From NCBI GenBank assembly GCA_963082975.1, contig OY720346.1:71415267-71479266 (forward strand): a stretch of 64,000 bases of DNA. Reading direction: 5' to 3'. Positions within the stretch are counted from its first letter, which is position 1, and the number at the start of each line of letters is the position of its first letter. Shown here piece by piece: positions 1-11,511 of this stretch. Source of the DNA: Labia minor. Lineage: Eukaryota; Arthropoda; Insecta; Dermaptera; Spongiphoridae. The translations under genes were made by a program, and so were the position numbers. Below the pieces are notes generated by a model. It saw only the letters and a program-made list of their open reading frames with translations. It was not told the DNA's origin and ran no database searches.

Positions 1-260
1 ACTGAAAGGGTGAATGATAAAAATCAGCTGCAAGTGCACGTGGATAGCCGGAATGACGTCATCGTGGTACGTCGTGGCACGTGGTCTTAATTTATGGTAT
101 AAAAAGAGTGAGAGGGAGTTGGTGACTGATGATGACGATGAAGTTGCTGAGGTGATCAACATCTGCATCGTCATTCGCCATAATTCAAAAACCGTGAGGC
201 AATGCAATGCAAGCAAAGAATCCCCTTCGTCAGGGTGCATGCAATGTGTGGGCAGATGAG
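1..260 (+). promoter_or_regulatory. Promoter-like patch with CRE, E-box and TATA motifs
   Basis: This patch is clearly less AT-rich than what follows. It holds a perfect CRE palindrome TGACGTCA at 54-61, a CACGTG E-box near 77-84 and a TATA-like TATAAAAAG at 98-106. The order upstream element, TATA box, then downstream sequence suits a polymerase II promoter reading rightward, with a start expected near 125-135. A short open frame (14-259) runs through the motifs; it resembles no family I know and is probably chance. The window edge prevents any judgement of upstream context. The motifs are seen; the promoter function is inference. Confidence 0.25.
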
Positions 261-593
261 AAAGAGACACACTCGGCATTCCCCTCCTCCTTTCTATTAA
301 TCCGGGAATTAAATTCCAATCTCACTCAATTGAATTCATTGCTTGTCAAAGAAAGATAAGGAAGTATCCAGCATAGCTAAAATAATTAATAACCCATGCA
401 GATGAAAAGGAAATAGAAATGGCATATTAAAAATCAAAAATCAAATCAAAGAGAATACTAACATTAATCCCTTAGCAATCCCTTATCCCTAATAGTATAA
501 TCATTTAAAATAATTGCTGTTTATAATTAATTTTATTTTTTTTTATTTTTGTTTCTTAAATTTTTATCTTAATGAATGAAAGTTTTATGAATT
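261..593. other. AT-rich spacer, nothing recognised
   Basis: Low-complexity AT-rich DNA with short T runs near 533-546. No coding, RNA or repeat signature seen. Confidence 0.5.
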
Positions 594-1180
594 TCTAATT
601 ATTTCGAAAAGTATTTATATTTATTCATCAATATTCTTTTTGTCCCCTTCGAAGTAATTCTCATCAAATATAATGCACCTATGCCAGCGCTTCTTCCAAT
701 CCTCGAAGCACTTCTGAAATGCGCTTTTCGGTATGCCCATCAGCTCGTTCTTCGATTCCAACTTCATCAATTGTGGAAAAACGGTTTCCTTTCATTAGTA
801 TCTTCAGTTTTGGAAATAGGAAAAAGTCGCACGGAGCCAAATCTGGTGAACACGGTGGTTCATGCATTACATTACAGTGTTGTTTTTGGCCAACAAATCA
901 CGAACAATCAATGATGTGTGAGCTGGTGCATTAACCATGGTTTGTTTTTCCACAATTCTGATTGTTTGAGTCGTATTACTTCACGCAAACGTTGCATAAC
1001 TTACTTGTAGTATTACATTTGTTTTTTTTTAAGTAAAACATAGAAGAACACACAAAACGTGACTAACTTTTTCAGTTGTCAAAAAACTACTAATCCAGAA
1101 TGGCTGATAATGTCAACATATGAAAAACATATGTGTACCAACATAACAATTAAAAAATCGATAATCGAATGTACACAGTT
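594..1180 (-). mobile_element. Mariner remnant with broken transposase C-terminus
   Basis: The minus-strand frame at 679-867 reads SPDLAPCDFFLFPKLK followed by MKGNRFSTIDEV. In mariner transposases this surrounds the third catalytic aspartate of the DD34D triad. The sequence aligns by eye with the better copy at 15851-16684, including the stretch at 930-1000 and the flank around 1040-1170. The frame is interrupted on both sides and the residue before SPDLAP is Cys rather than Tyr. No terminal inverted repeat is convincing at either end, so this is an old, internally deleted and inactive copy. Confidence 0.75.
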
Positions 1181-2155
1181 GTATATGTATATATATCTTT
1201 TTGTAAATTCACAAAAATAAAATCATAGAAGATTATTAGATATTCATATTTATTTAAATGTTTCGATTTAAAAGAAATAAAATGAAAAATATGAAGAATT
1301 TAGAGCATGAACCAGAAGCGTGATGGTGTGAAGTGTGAAAAGTGATCTCAGGAAGAAAACTAAAGAGGTTTCTAAAAAAAAAAATAAAAGAGGAAAAATT
1401 CGATACCAATCTGGATCATCGCGGCAAATAAATTTGATGAACTGAAAATTGCGTTTTGTCTTTTATCTCTTTTGCTTTGCTACTCAATTGTGATCCAATC
1501 TCACCAAAACTCCCAGAGGGACAATTGAATATGGGCGTTTGTTATATGTACAAAAACTTCGACGATGGGAAGAGAGAGTGTTTGTTTTATCTTTTCTTTT
1601 TTTTATTTGTAATTTAATTGTTTTTTTTTCTCAGGGTTAGAAATGAATAGGTGAATTATAAATATTTTTGGAATTCATTGCTAATATCAATAGACGGAAT
1701 CGATGACCTGTAAAATGAAAAATAATTTTAAATTGAATGCAATTGCCTAATTTTCATTTATGATTAAAAAAGCTATTTATTCAATGAGCTTGCTAATTAG
1801 TTTGAAGAGCAAAAGTGAATATACCACATGCATTCTGTTGTAAAGGGTAGGTATTGTAAATTAACCATAGTCTGTCGTTTTTACGATGGTTTTCTTTAAC
1901 TAAGAACCATTATATTATCCAGATTTCCTTTATCCCTTTCAATAAGATGTAATTCATACTTAAAAAGAGAATTTTGAATAAAAGTTAAAGAAAGAAGAAT
2001 GCATCAAACCAACTTCAAAAAGAATGAGAAATAAAAGTTAAAAAAAAAAACTAAAAGAGAATTTTTAAAGTACTGAGATAAAAATTACCACAAATAACAA
2101 TATAATTAAATAATCATCAGTTATTTAAATAAAAATTTATCCTATTATGAGTTTA

Positions 2156-2156
<1 letters not shown>
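1181..2156. other. AT-rich spacer, nothing recognised
   Basis: AT-rich, with homopolymer A and T runs. No repeat family shared with the rest of the window, and no credible frame. Confidence 0.4.
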
Positions 2157-2194
<38 letters not shown>

Positions 2195-2300
2195 TCCGTC
2201 GTATGTATGTATGTATGTGATGTCTGTAAGATTATGAAGTTAGTTACAAACAAATTGTCAAAATTAATTTAATTTGTAACTAACTTCATTTTTTTAAAAT
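2157..2300 (+). repeat. (TA)n plus family M repeat, short copy
   Basis: A (TA)n tract at about 2157-2190 is followed by TTTCCGTCG and an (ATGT)n tract, then a pair of inverted 17-mers: ATGAAGTTAGTTACAAA at 2234-2250 and its exact complement at 2273-2289. Related copies lie at 29190-29447 (same inverted pair about 200 bp apart) and 37313-37545 (reverse orientation). The family is unnamed; inverted repeats next to a simple repeat suggest a small non-autonomous DNA element. Confidence 0.6.
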
Positions 2301-2362
2301 TTTGTTTAATTTGTGTTGTTTTGTAAGTATTGGAAACAAAATTTCCTATTAATTATTCAAAC

Positions 2363-2436
2363 TCGTGCGGTTAGAAGCCGCCTGTCCCTCGAAGAAGAGT
2401 TTTATGCCCCCGGCAGCATATAATGCCGGGAACGAC
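2363..2436. other. Small GC-rich island with a 7-bp hairpin
   Basis: A short GC-rich block in AT-rich surroundings. CCCGGCA at 2409-2415 pairs with TGCCGGG at 2424-2430 around an 8-nt loop. I do not recognise it; it may be a fragment of another element. Confidence 0.35.
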
Positions 2437-2566
2437 TAATATATCAATATTTAAATACATAAATAATAATGAAATCAATAATTAATTACCGAATTAATAT
2501 ATAAAGAAAATTTGTTGAAATGACTGATACTATATGATCAGGAAAATGGATCGTTAAATCAAAAAC

Positions 2567-2801
2567 TATAGTCCGGGAGTTAAGAGTTGGTGCGTGAGGG
2601 GTGGCGGCCAAAAGAGGTGGGGTACCCCCTCCTAGAAGGATTTCCCCTCCACCACATTACTCTACTCTCTCAAACTAAACTATAGAAAATGTGATATGCG
2701 CAACAGAGTTGCGCGGTGTGGTTTTATTGGAACAAGCGCGGGAACTGGTTGGCCGAGGGTGGGAGTCAACTCGTGCACCAACTCTCATCTCCCGGACTAT
2801 A
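2567..2801. mobile_element. MITE with about 27-bp terminal inverted repeats
   Basis: The left end begins TATAGTCCGGGAG and runs through AGAGTTGGTGC. The right end is its inverse complement with about three mismatches, ending CCCGGACTATA at 2801. The outermost TA at each end fits a TA target duplication, as in Tc1/mariner-type MITEs. The interior is GC-richer, with a polypurine/polypyrimidine stretch near 2618-2650. There is no coding potential and this is the only copy in the window, so the superfamily is inferred from the TA and the TIR form. Confidence 0.6.
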
Positions 2802-3728
2802 ATCCTATCCTAATTCCTAATAAGTTTTTTAATAATAATAATAATAATAATAATAATTTGAGTTTTCATAAAGGATATATTTGGATTAGAGTGAGAAATA
2901 GCAATAAATACTCCTCCTTACGATTGGTAATAATTCATTTAAGTACAGAAGAATACAATAGTAAATAATTATAATATTATATATTTGCATAATGAAAAAA
3001 ACATTCATAGTGATGATTAAAGAATTCTAATCCAAAAGACGTGTTCCAATCCAAATGGGATAAAATTTAAATGACAAAAGCGATTTCTAATCCCAGTAAT
3101 GAATTTCATTCTTAAGAAAAATTTCAAATCAATCAATCCTTTCCATCCAATACAATATCATATTGTTTCAAATTGGAATAATTGGTATAAAGTAATACAT
3201 CGGTGTTAATAAAAGCCAACCACTCTCTCTTTCTTTCAATATCCACTGGCCTAATGACATTTAATTCTTCTTCAAGCTTAGAATAAAAATCGAGACAAAG
3301 ATTAAGCATCGCATCAATTATTTGTTGTTATGCTTGTGAGCGCGTTTTAATTTATTTTAAAATGTAAGAGAAATTAACCGTTTAAAAAGAAATGATATAA
3401 TCTTGTAGAAATAGAATTTAAAAAGAATTTGTTCTAGTTATTTTTACTTTTTTTTTTGTACTAAATAGTAACAGATTAATGATTAATTAGGATTCATTTC
3501 AGAGAAATTGAAAGCATTTGATTATTACCGATTTAATTTAAGATAAATGAGCTTCTATCAATATTTGATGAGATAAACCTTGAGGGGATTCGTATTTGGA
3601 CCTTGAAAGACACTGCTTACCTGTAACAAAAAAAATAACCAATAGTAAAAATTAATATATGTAACAGAATAGTAATGATGATAATATTACAATCTATAGG
3701 TTTATTATTCAATAACTCAAATATATTA
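2802..3728. other. AT-rich spacer with an (AAT)n tract
   Basis: An (AAT)n microsatellite occupies about 2830-2858. The rest is AT-rich with no recognised repeat or gene. Confidence 0.4.
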
Positions 3729-4043
3729 CTTTAAAACAAAGATTCTCGACCACAGTGCCGCGAGATTTTCAGTGTGCCGCCAAATTTTACAAATGTAAAG
3801 TTTAAATTAAGAAAAAGTACTTATTTATTTGATATGTATGTAAAAAAGGTAAAATGTTTTTTGCGATCAGGCTCTTAAACATTTCCGACTTTTTTTCAAT
3901 TCTTTCAATATGGTTCAAAAAAGGTAAAATGTTTTTGCGATCAGGCTTTGCACTTATCTTTTTCTTTGTGTGCCGTCAAATTTTTAAACCCTTAAAAGTG
4001 TGCCGCGGTAAAAAAAAAAAGGTTGAGAATCACTGCTTTAGAA
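3729..4043 (+). mobile_element. hAT-like MITE, family C, copy 1
   Basis: The element spans 3737-4035 and ends in ...GGTTGAGAATCACTG; its left end is the degenerate inverse (CAAAGATTCTCGACC). The flanking octamers CTTTAAAA (3729-3736) and CTTTAGAA (4036-4043) match at 7 of 8. An 8-bp target duplication and CAGTGATTCTCAACC-type ends are hAT hallmarks. The interior carries the GTGTGCCGC motif near each end and an internally duplicated block (around 3845-3875 and 3918-3945). There is no transposase. Other copies: 48397-49160 and 60095-60317. Confidence 0.75.
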
Positions 4044-4303
4044 CATAGGTTCCCAAACTTTTTGTGTCGTAGACCCCTTGCCATGTTTTTCGGTTTTGGG
4101 TAAACCCCCTAAATTGATTTTGATTTTTTATAAAAAAAATTTTACCCTTTTTTTAGCGCCTTATTGAAAAATCAAAAATGTTTTTAAAGCCATTTCGGGA
4201 AAACACGTAGACTCCCATAGACCCCCATTCATGGACCCCCAAATTTTTTATTCGCTGCCGTAGACCCCTGGGTGTCAATATAGATACACTTTGGGAATCT
4301 CTA
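4044..4303 (+). mobile_element. hAT-like MITE, family D, copy 1
   Basis: It begins CATAGGTTCCCAAACTTT directly after the 8-bp duplication of the family C element and ends near ACTTTGGGAATCTCTA, the degenerate inverse. The body matches 8113-8375 (AGACCCC motifs, ATTGATTTTGATTTTT). No clean target duplication is visible on the right, so the end is approximate. It is non-coding. Confidence 0.65.
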
Positions 4304-4787
4304 AATCAGTTAAAGAATATAAATTAATTCATAAATTTTTAAAATATTTTTTGTAAGTTAATGTATTATAATGTAAAACATTAAATAATATCAGAGTGCA
4401 TTAATAAAACATATTTTTTAATTAAAATTTGGATATGTATACATTAAAATGAATAAATATTTCAGTTTTATGAAATTGAGGTATAAATTTTATTAAATTA
4501 ATTGAACAGTGTTACAAATTGCAGGATGAAAAGGATGATGAAAATAAATATAAATCCCAAATTTAATATATATTTATATTTAAATGTAAACTTATAAGAC
4601 TTTTTAAGAGACTTTGGAGCCCCTTGAAATATGCACCGTGTCATTTCTAAAATGGAATCAAAATGATAATTTGATTACTTTATAAAATCAATTTTAATAA
4701 ATAATTGTGATTATATATTATATTATATTATATTATATTTATTTAATTATTATAATATTTAATTTAAAAATATTTTGTAATCAAATT
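4304..4787. other. AT-rich spacer
   Basis: AT-rich DNA with a (TATAT)n-like tract near 4710-4740. Nothing else recognised. Confidence 0.4.
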
Positions 4788-5062
4788 ACGAAATATATAT
4801 TATGTTATATCCACAGGCCATACTTTTCTGTCTTTCAGTGCATTAATACATACGTTTAAGGGTTGTATGTTTTTTATGATTATTTTTTTTTTTAATTTAT
4901 GATTATTTTTTTTTAATTTATGTTATTTTAAATTATTTGTAATTGTTTAATATATTTTGCCGTTTATTTATATTAAACATAAATTATAATCTTAAATATT
5001 TATAGTTCGTAAGGAATAATTTTTTATAGTCCTGAGCCGCGGCTCGGTGAACCAGGTACTTA
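4788..5062 (-). repeat. Family K element, partial, hairpin end intact
   Basis: Matches 12546-13035, 13110-13600 and 53724-54235 in reverse orientation (blocks around GCATTAATACATACGTTTAA and AAATTATTTGTAATTG). Its terminal side carries the perfect 12-bp palindrome GAGCCGCGGCTC at 5034-5045, followed by GGTGAACCAGGTA, the family's conserved end. Only the hairpin half is present; a LINE fragment begins about 10 bp further on. Confidence 0.6.
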
Positions 5063-5074
5063 GTGATTATATAC

Positions 5075-5590
5075 CTTAAATTATTATCAAAGGGGATCAA
5101 AATTAAAATATATAAAACAATTATTTTTCCGGTTGTATTATATGGGTGTGAGGCATGGTCTATGACCTTAGGAGACGAGAGTAGATTTAGAGTATTTGAG
5201 AATAGGATTCTGCGAAGCATTTATGGGCCAAAGAAAGATGAGTTCACCGGGGAATGGGGGAGAACGAGGAATTGCATGACCTCTATGCATCGCCAGATAT
5301 AGTTAGAATTATAAAATCGAGAAGGCTGCGGTGGGCAGGACACGTGGCTAGAATGGGAGAGGAAAGAATGGCGAAAAATATATTGGTGGGGAGACCGAGT
5401 GGGAAACGCCCGCTTGGAAGACCAAGGACGCGGTAGGTGGACAATGTAGGAAGGGACGTGAGAGAGATGGGAGAGGGTAGGGATTGGAGAGTTGTGGCTC
5501 AGGATAGGGATAGTTGGAGAAGTGTGGTTACTGCGGCCAAGCACTTACGAGTTCTGTAGAGCCACAGAGATAGATGGATAGATACCTTAT
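5075..5590 (+). pseudogene. Non-LTR retrotransposon reverse-transcriptase C-terminus, broken
   Basis: The frame at 5087-5260 reads KIYKTIIFPVVLYGCEAWSM then ENRILRSIYGPKKDEFTGEW. After a frameshift near 5255 the next frame reads DIVRIIKSRRLRWAGHVARM and GKRPLGRPRTR. A TAG at 5434-5436 stands where this family normally has Trp, and the reading then continues to a natural stop at 5557-5559. These motifs mark the C-terminal end of a common animal LINE ORF (RTE/Jockey-like; exact clade not determined). A GATA/GATG-rich tail follows at about 5567-5585. Only the last 160 or so codons remain, so this is a 5'-truncated, dead copy. A second fragment of the same family lies at 30425-30796. Confidence 0.85.
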
Positions 5591-6241
5591 TATATACATT
5601 ATATTAATAATATATAAATTATCCAAATTGAAAATTTTAAAATTTTTTTAATATATGTATTTCAAAATAAATAAAATAATTTTAAATAATAATTTATAGT
5701 ATATTTTTTAGTATAATATAAATTATAATATTATTTACTTTTATGATCACATGATGTCAAAGGTTAATAAGAAAAATGACACTTTCTATAACCCTTTATC
5801 TAAAAATATTTTTTTTATTCTTAATAAACGAGAAATAATTTAGGAATATATGCTTTGATGTTGAAGTTCGGAGTGCTGTTTATTTCTCAATTCCATGTTT
5901 TTGTCACGACCCTTTCTACTATTATTCTTCGACTATTGTCTCGTTTCAGGGCCATTCGGACTCTCACTCCGCCCTCCTGCTGCTGATCCTCACTTGGACA
6001 AATTTGGCCCCGAGACACTCGACAAAAGAAATTGGAATTCATTTCCATATTGAATGTGACCCCCGAGGTCCCGGAATTCATACATATTCTTTACCTATAA
6101 CGGATTATCTGTTAAAAACAATAATCCCACGGGGATGCTCAAAGAAAATAATAAAAAAAAAAAAAAAAAAAATGAAGAAGACGATCCAGAAATGGAAAAA
6201 AGATGAACTGGTACCATGCATATCCTACATATGAAATAATA

Positions 6242-6274
<33 letters not shown>

Positions 6275-6417
6275 CAAAACATTTGAAGAATATACAAAAA
6301 CTTTTATAGAAAACAAAAATTTAAATATATTTAAACAATATTTTATAAAATATTTTAAATTAATTTAAAGATTTATTAAAATAAATGTAAAAAAAAAATA
6401 ATTTTCTTTAAAAATAA
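5591..6417. other. AT-rich spacer with one GC-richer unique patch
   Basis: Mostly AT-rich. The exception is 5865-6130, a unique GC-richer patch with a pyrimidine tract and CAG near 5950, like a splice acceptor, followed by open sequence. It shares nothing with the repeats here. An A run at 6152-6172 and an (AAT)n tract at about 6239-6273 follow. No product can be assigned. Confidence 0.35.
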
Positions 6418-7009
6418 GCTGGAGTGTCTCCACTCGACTATCTCGCAATTTGAATTGGATTAAACATAATAAATTATATTTAAATTAAATTTAATTAATT
6501 ATAAAATATAAATTAAAATTAATAAATAATATTTATTAAATCAGCGCATGTTTGGCCCTTTGTTGATGGCACTAAATCACGTGCTGGCGCGTGATTTGGA
6601 GTGTTAAAAAATTAATTCTGGTACTTTCAATCAAGCTAAAATTCTATATATAGCAGTTTTATACAATCTTTAATCATATGAAAAATTATCAAACATATAT
6701 CTTTATTTTTACAGTCTGTTTAGAGGAAAAAAACTGAAAACGCTGAAGGAAATGGTCCTCTTCCGAATGAGCTACATTTCTCAAAAGTTGATAGAAAACT
6801 ACGAATTTTGAATAATGCCCATGTACCAAAGTTCATTATTCTAGCTCAAACCGTTTTGCGTAATCTTGTCAACATACACACATACACTCACACAGACAAT
6901 TTTCTCAACCTTATTGAAAATGACTCAGGGACCTTTAAAACGTATAAAAACATCAAAATCTCAACATCGAAAATTTTCGTAATCGCAATACTATCTCTGG
7001 CGAGATAGT
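6418..7009 (-). mobile_element. HINE family A, copy A1, complete
   Basis: Read on the minus strand, it starts with the hairpin ACTATCTCGCCAGAGATAGT (complement of about 6990-7009). A short (GT)n-type tract (CA-rich on plus, about 6872-6893), the conserved core and the AT-rich 3' half follow. It ends with TTGCGAGATAGT, the hairpin GAGTGGAGACACTC and CAGC. The 5' ACTATCTCGC and 3' GCGAGATAGT are exact inverse complements. This is the Helentron-associated non-autonomous layout. It is non-coding; the small frame at 6808 is chance. T-rich flanks on both sides fit T-T insertion. Confidence 0.85.
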
Positions 7010-7372
7010 AAAAATAAGTTATATTTTGATGTCCGTCATTTGACCTTGAGATTGTTCATGATCTACTCTTAATATAGGTAAATGAGAAGTTATATATATA
7101 TATATTTCTCTTATTTAACACTTTTATCTAATTATAACTTAATAAAAAAAAAAAACTAAAAAATAAGTAATAAAAACAAAAGGATTTTCTCAAGGAAATG
7201 GATTTTGGATGTTGTGGATGCGGGAATCTAATCTTAAGCAGTAGTAGAGATAAAAGAAATTTATGTTTTCAATCATAAATATCATATCGTTTGACAATAT
7301 ATCAACGAAATAGACGTTTATCGTTCGTTTTCTATCGGAAACCATACACGGTAGAATTATTTCAATCTTGAC

Positions 7373-7406
<34 letters not shown>

Positions 7407-7762
7407 ATATATTAAGTGTAAATAATATTATGCAATATATCGTTTTATATTATTGGTCTATATAAATCAATATAAATTGAATTCTAAACTGATTTACTTA
7501 CTAATATAGAAAATATTTATTATATATATTTTTTTAATTCATTTTTGTTTTCTATTCTACGTTTATTAAATTTTAAGAAAATGAAATTAAAAATTTGATC
7601 CCTGTCAATAATCTTTTTTATCTAATATATGGTATATATATATATATATATAAGATATATCCATCTATCAATCAAATGGATCATTAATCATTCCGGAAAA
7701 ATTAGTTTATATATTCATCATCATCCATGTCAAGAAGAATTGGATATTCTTTTTTTTATGTA

Positions 7763-7813
<51 letters not shown>

Positions 7814-8104
7814 AAAATAAGTGTATAGTTACTGTTAACTTATTTACAATTTAGTATGAATTATACCATGGGAATATATTATAAAAAAAAATAATATTCA
7901 AAATATAATCAAATATTTACAAAATTAAAATGAAAAAAATATTGGTATAATTATATCCGTTTAAGTAATTTAGTTATAAAAAAAAAAAAAAAAAAAAAAA
8001 CTGAAATTTTTTAATATGAAATTTTTTTAGTCATTTATTCTATATTTGAATACATTTTAAAAAGAATTACAACTATAAAATAAAAAATGATTGATGATTG
8101 TATG
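7010..8104. other. AT-rich spacer with several (TA)n tracts
   Basis: (TA)n microsatellites lie at about 7094-7106, 7375-7402, 7632-7652 and 7768-7810, and an A run at 7978-8000. No gene or dispersed repeat recognised. Confidence 0.5.
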
Positions 8105-8383
8105 CTTTAAAGTATTGGTTCCCAAACTTTTTTTTGTCGTGGACCCCTTGGCATGTTTTTCGGTTTTGGGTAGACCCCCTAAATTGATTTTGATTTTTTA
8201 TAAAATATTTACCTTTTTTTTTATTTTTTTTTTAGACATATTGGAAAAAATCAAAAAATGTGTGTGTGTGTGTGTGTGTGTGTGTGAGACCCCCATAGAT
8301 CCCCATTTTCATTTCATGGGCCCGTGGGTTAAAATAGACCCCAGAGGTCCATATAGACCACTTTGGAAACCTATGCTTTAAAG
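8105..8383 (+). mobile_element. hAT-like MITE, family D, copy 2, with perfect TSD
   Basis: The element spans 8113-8375 and is flanked by a perfect 8-bp target duplication CTTTAAAG (8105-8112 and 8376-8383). Its ends are TATTGGTTCCCAAACTTT and the inverse CACTTTGGAAACCTATG. The body matches 4044-4303 and contains a (GT)n tract at about 8259-8287. The 8-bp duplication and the end sequence place it in the hAT superfamily. Non-coding. Confidence 0.8.
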
Positions 8384-8628
8384 TTCTGATAAAAAGAAAA
8401 ATGTCTATTTCTAAATGATTCTGGAATCTGGTAAAATTAATAAAAGAGGGAATTTGATTTATTAATCAATAGAAGAATTTATTTATAAAACTATTGCAAA
8501 TTTTTTTTAATAATTAATTGCATCATTCCAATTTGCGTCGTTTCAATTTGCGTCCTGTTTTTGGAACGTAACCCAGACGCAATATGAGATATTGGTGAAT
8601 ACAAATTTCAAACAATATATTATCTATT

Positions 8629-9490
8629 TTTACCGACCGACGATAGTAAGGGAGGTATTGTTTTCACACCAAATTTCACATGTGGAGATTTTTACATATC
8701 TCCACGAATCATGCATTTTCTAAACAGAAATAAGTTGACCTGTGGCCAGGTCCGAACCGACCGACGGTTTGAAATAAATTAATTTCAAGCTACAGAAACA
8801 ATTTCAAATAATTTTCATATATCTATTAATGTAATAAAAAACAGATATGGATACTTAAATAATAAATATAAACATTTTTAATTTTATTTTATTTATAATA
8901 TATATGCAAGACCAGGCTGTGACGTCATGAATGGTTGGATGACGTCATATAATTTTAAATCAAGAAAAAACTAATAAATATGATTTCCGTCTGTCCGTCC
9001 GTATAGATGTGTACAGCCTGAACGGCTCAACCGATTTTGATGAAATTTGGTATATTTACTTAATGCATCAGTGGGATGAATTGATCAACTTTTGGTGCAA
9101 TTCAGGAAATCGGAAGTGGTAGTATTAGCGATCGACGATAGGAAGGAAAGGGTTATTTTCACACCAAAGGAGATTTTTTTATATATCACCACGAATCATG
9201 CACTTTGTATTGGTTTTATCCTCGAGAAAAATCATATTTATTAGTTTTTTCTTGATTTAAAATTATATGACGTCATCCAGCCATTCATGACGTCACAGCC
9301 TGGTCTTGCAAATATATTATAAATAAAATAAAATTAAAAATGTTTATATTTATTATTTATGTATCCATATCTGTTTTTTATTACATTAATAGATATATGA
9401 AAATTATTTGAAATTGTTTCTGTAGCTGGAAATTAATTTATTTCAAACCGTCGGTCGGTTCGGACCTGGCCACAGGTCAACTTATTTTTT
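8629..9490 (+). mobile_element. HINE family B locus B1: plus copy interrupted by an inverted copy
   Basis: The outer plus copy starts at about 8629 with ACCGACCGACGATAG, breaks at about 8730, resumes at about 8985 (CCGTCTGTCCGTCCGTATAG) and ends with CGTCGGTCGGT plus the hairpin GACCTGGCCACAGGTC. Between the two parts lies about 255 bp in reverse (8731-8985) beginning with the same hairpin. That segment is the inverse complement of 9226-9486 with only a few differences. The locus is therefore a long fold-back with 255-bp arms and about 240 bp between them. Confidence 0.8.
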
Positions 9491-10533
9491 TTATAATTCT
9501 TATAATTTTTAAATTTTTTATTTGGCTATTTTACTTTTTGTAATTTCAATTAAAATAAAAAAATTTAAAAAAAAAATATAAATAGAAAAGAGATGAAGTA
9601 ATAGATTCAAGTGAATGATTGGATTGAATCAGAGCCGGGTTTTTTTTTTTTTTTTTGTTTTTTTTTAATACAACTCGAACTTTCCTCTCTACTGGACATT
9701 CCAATGCAAATTTTATTCGATAACTCATGCATATATTCATTTTTTAACGATAATCGTATTGAATTCTTTCTCCCTAATATAAACGTATTAATTAAATGAC
9801 AAAACAATCCGTTTTCAATACGTTATTTTATTAGGTGTTAAATAAATTTATAATTTAGCCACAGAGATATCAATTACCCTACAATAATGCTCTTTCTCCC
9901 TCGAAATTACCAAATTCAACTATTATTTATATTTGTTGTAATAAATTGTTCTATTAGGCAGGTATGCTGTTGCCCTATGACAGTATCTCATGCCTTTGAA
10001 ATTTAATGAAAATCTATGGGTGATACAATCAACTTGACACCGACTGTAAAATACAAACAGTTAACAGAGTTGCCGAGTAAATAACCGTCTGAGAGAGCGA
10101 AAGAGAGAGAGAGAGAAACTAAATTTACATATTCAATGGAGTTAATACGGTTAACAAATTTCTTTCTATTGTAAATAATGAAATGTATCGTACGGTTACA
10201 TAAGAATCGAGATGAAATTTATTATTCTTTTTTTTTTTTAAACCACTTAAGATGATTAAAAACTGGAGTGTTAGTTGGTGATTAGCGATACATATAAAAT
10301 TATCAATGTATACGCATATAATCACAGAAGAAATGTAATTAAATTAAATAAATGGAATTATACAAAAAAATGGATAAAAATTTTATTGTATCTCCTCTTT
10401 AATAGTTCATAAATATTTCTATTGATGTTATGTGGGTTATCTTAAACAAGGGGTGTTAATCCAAATTGTATAAAATGTTTTAAATTTTTTATTTCATTTT
10501 TATTAATAGAATAAAAGAAATAAAATAAAAAAA
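9491..10533. other. AT-rich spacer
   Basis: Contains homopolymer T at 9641-9666 and a (GA)n tract at about 10096-10116. The stretch 9870-10080 is less AT-rich and unique, without a recognisable product. Confidence 0.4.
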
Positions 10534-10952
10534 GAGCTGTGGCCAGGCGCAGAACCGATTAAAAATAATTAAAAACAACATTCTATATATATATACATTT
10601 TTTAATTCACCGGTTTGTTTAATGTAATAAAAAAATTTCCGACAATGAATATAAAATTAATTAATTACTTTGAAAACTACCACTTCCGGTCTCCAGATAT
10701 ACACCAAAAGTTGATGAATTCATGCTACTGATGCATTAAGTAAATATATCTAATTTTATCAAAATTCGTTGAGCCGTTCAAGCTATACGAACTATACGGA
10801 CACACAATGGACAGACGGACGGACGGACAGACATCATGCTAAAAATAGTTTTTCTGTTAACAAAATGGATGATTCGTGGAGATATGTAAAAAAAACTCCA
10901 CATGTGAAATTTGGTGTGAAATCAATACCTTCTCTTTCTTCGGTCGTTAAAA
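10534..10952 (-). mobile_element. HINE family B, copy B2, degraded
   Basis: On the minus strand it runs from a decayed ACCGACGATAG-type end (near 10950) through the block ending CACATGTGGAG. The (GTCC)n tract (CGGACGGACGGACAG on plus, about 10811-10831) and the core AGCTTGAACGGCTCAACG-like block follow. The 3' end keeps only a degenerate hairpin (GAGCTGTGGCCAGGCGC on plus). It belongs to a sub-type containing TTTCCGACAATGAATAT, also seen at 35028-35926. Confidence 0.7.
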
Positions 10953-11511
10953 AATTAAATGTTTTTTAATTTTGACAAAAATTTAATTTCCAAAATGAAA
11001 TTTTCTTTTTCGTTATTTTCTACATCAAGTTCGAAAATATTTGTTATATTTACACTTAAAATTCGTTTTTTTTTATATTTGAATAGCAAACAGATATTAA
11101 ATAAATAAATAATGCTATAAATACCTTAACTTTTTAGTATTTCACTCTAAAATTAAAAATTTTTTGTTTTGTTTTATCATGTCAATAGACAATTTAGTAA
11201 CTGATTCATTAGTTATATATCGAAGCAAATTAATTAAAATAAAAAAAAAATTGTGATTGAAAAACATTTTTATTTATTTATTATTTATTTATGAAGAATT
11301 TTATTTCAATAATAAATTGTTTAATGTTTTACTTTTTGTAAATTTTATATCTGTAAATATTTAGGAAAATAAAACAACGTAATTCAATTTAAACATTTAT
11401 TCTACTATTTTTAGTTTAATTTGAGGTGAGTTGATAATCAAAATTACCATTTATATGTCCAAATAAAAAAAAATTGTTTAAACATTTTGAAATAGTAGAA
11501 TCACTTTAATG
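10953..11511. other. AT-rich spacer
   Basis: AT-rich low-complexity DNA; nothing recognised. Confidence 0.4.

Noticed and set aside
6808..7008. Small open frames inside family A copies (also within 36777-36959, 38450-38758, 58970-59128)
   Set aside because: They lie in the (GT)n/core part of a non-coding element and shift frame between copies.
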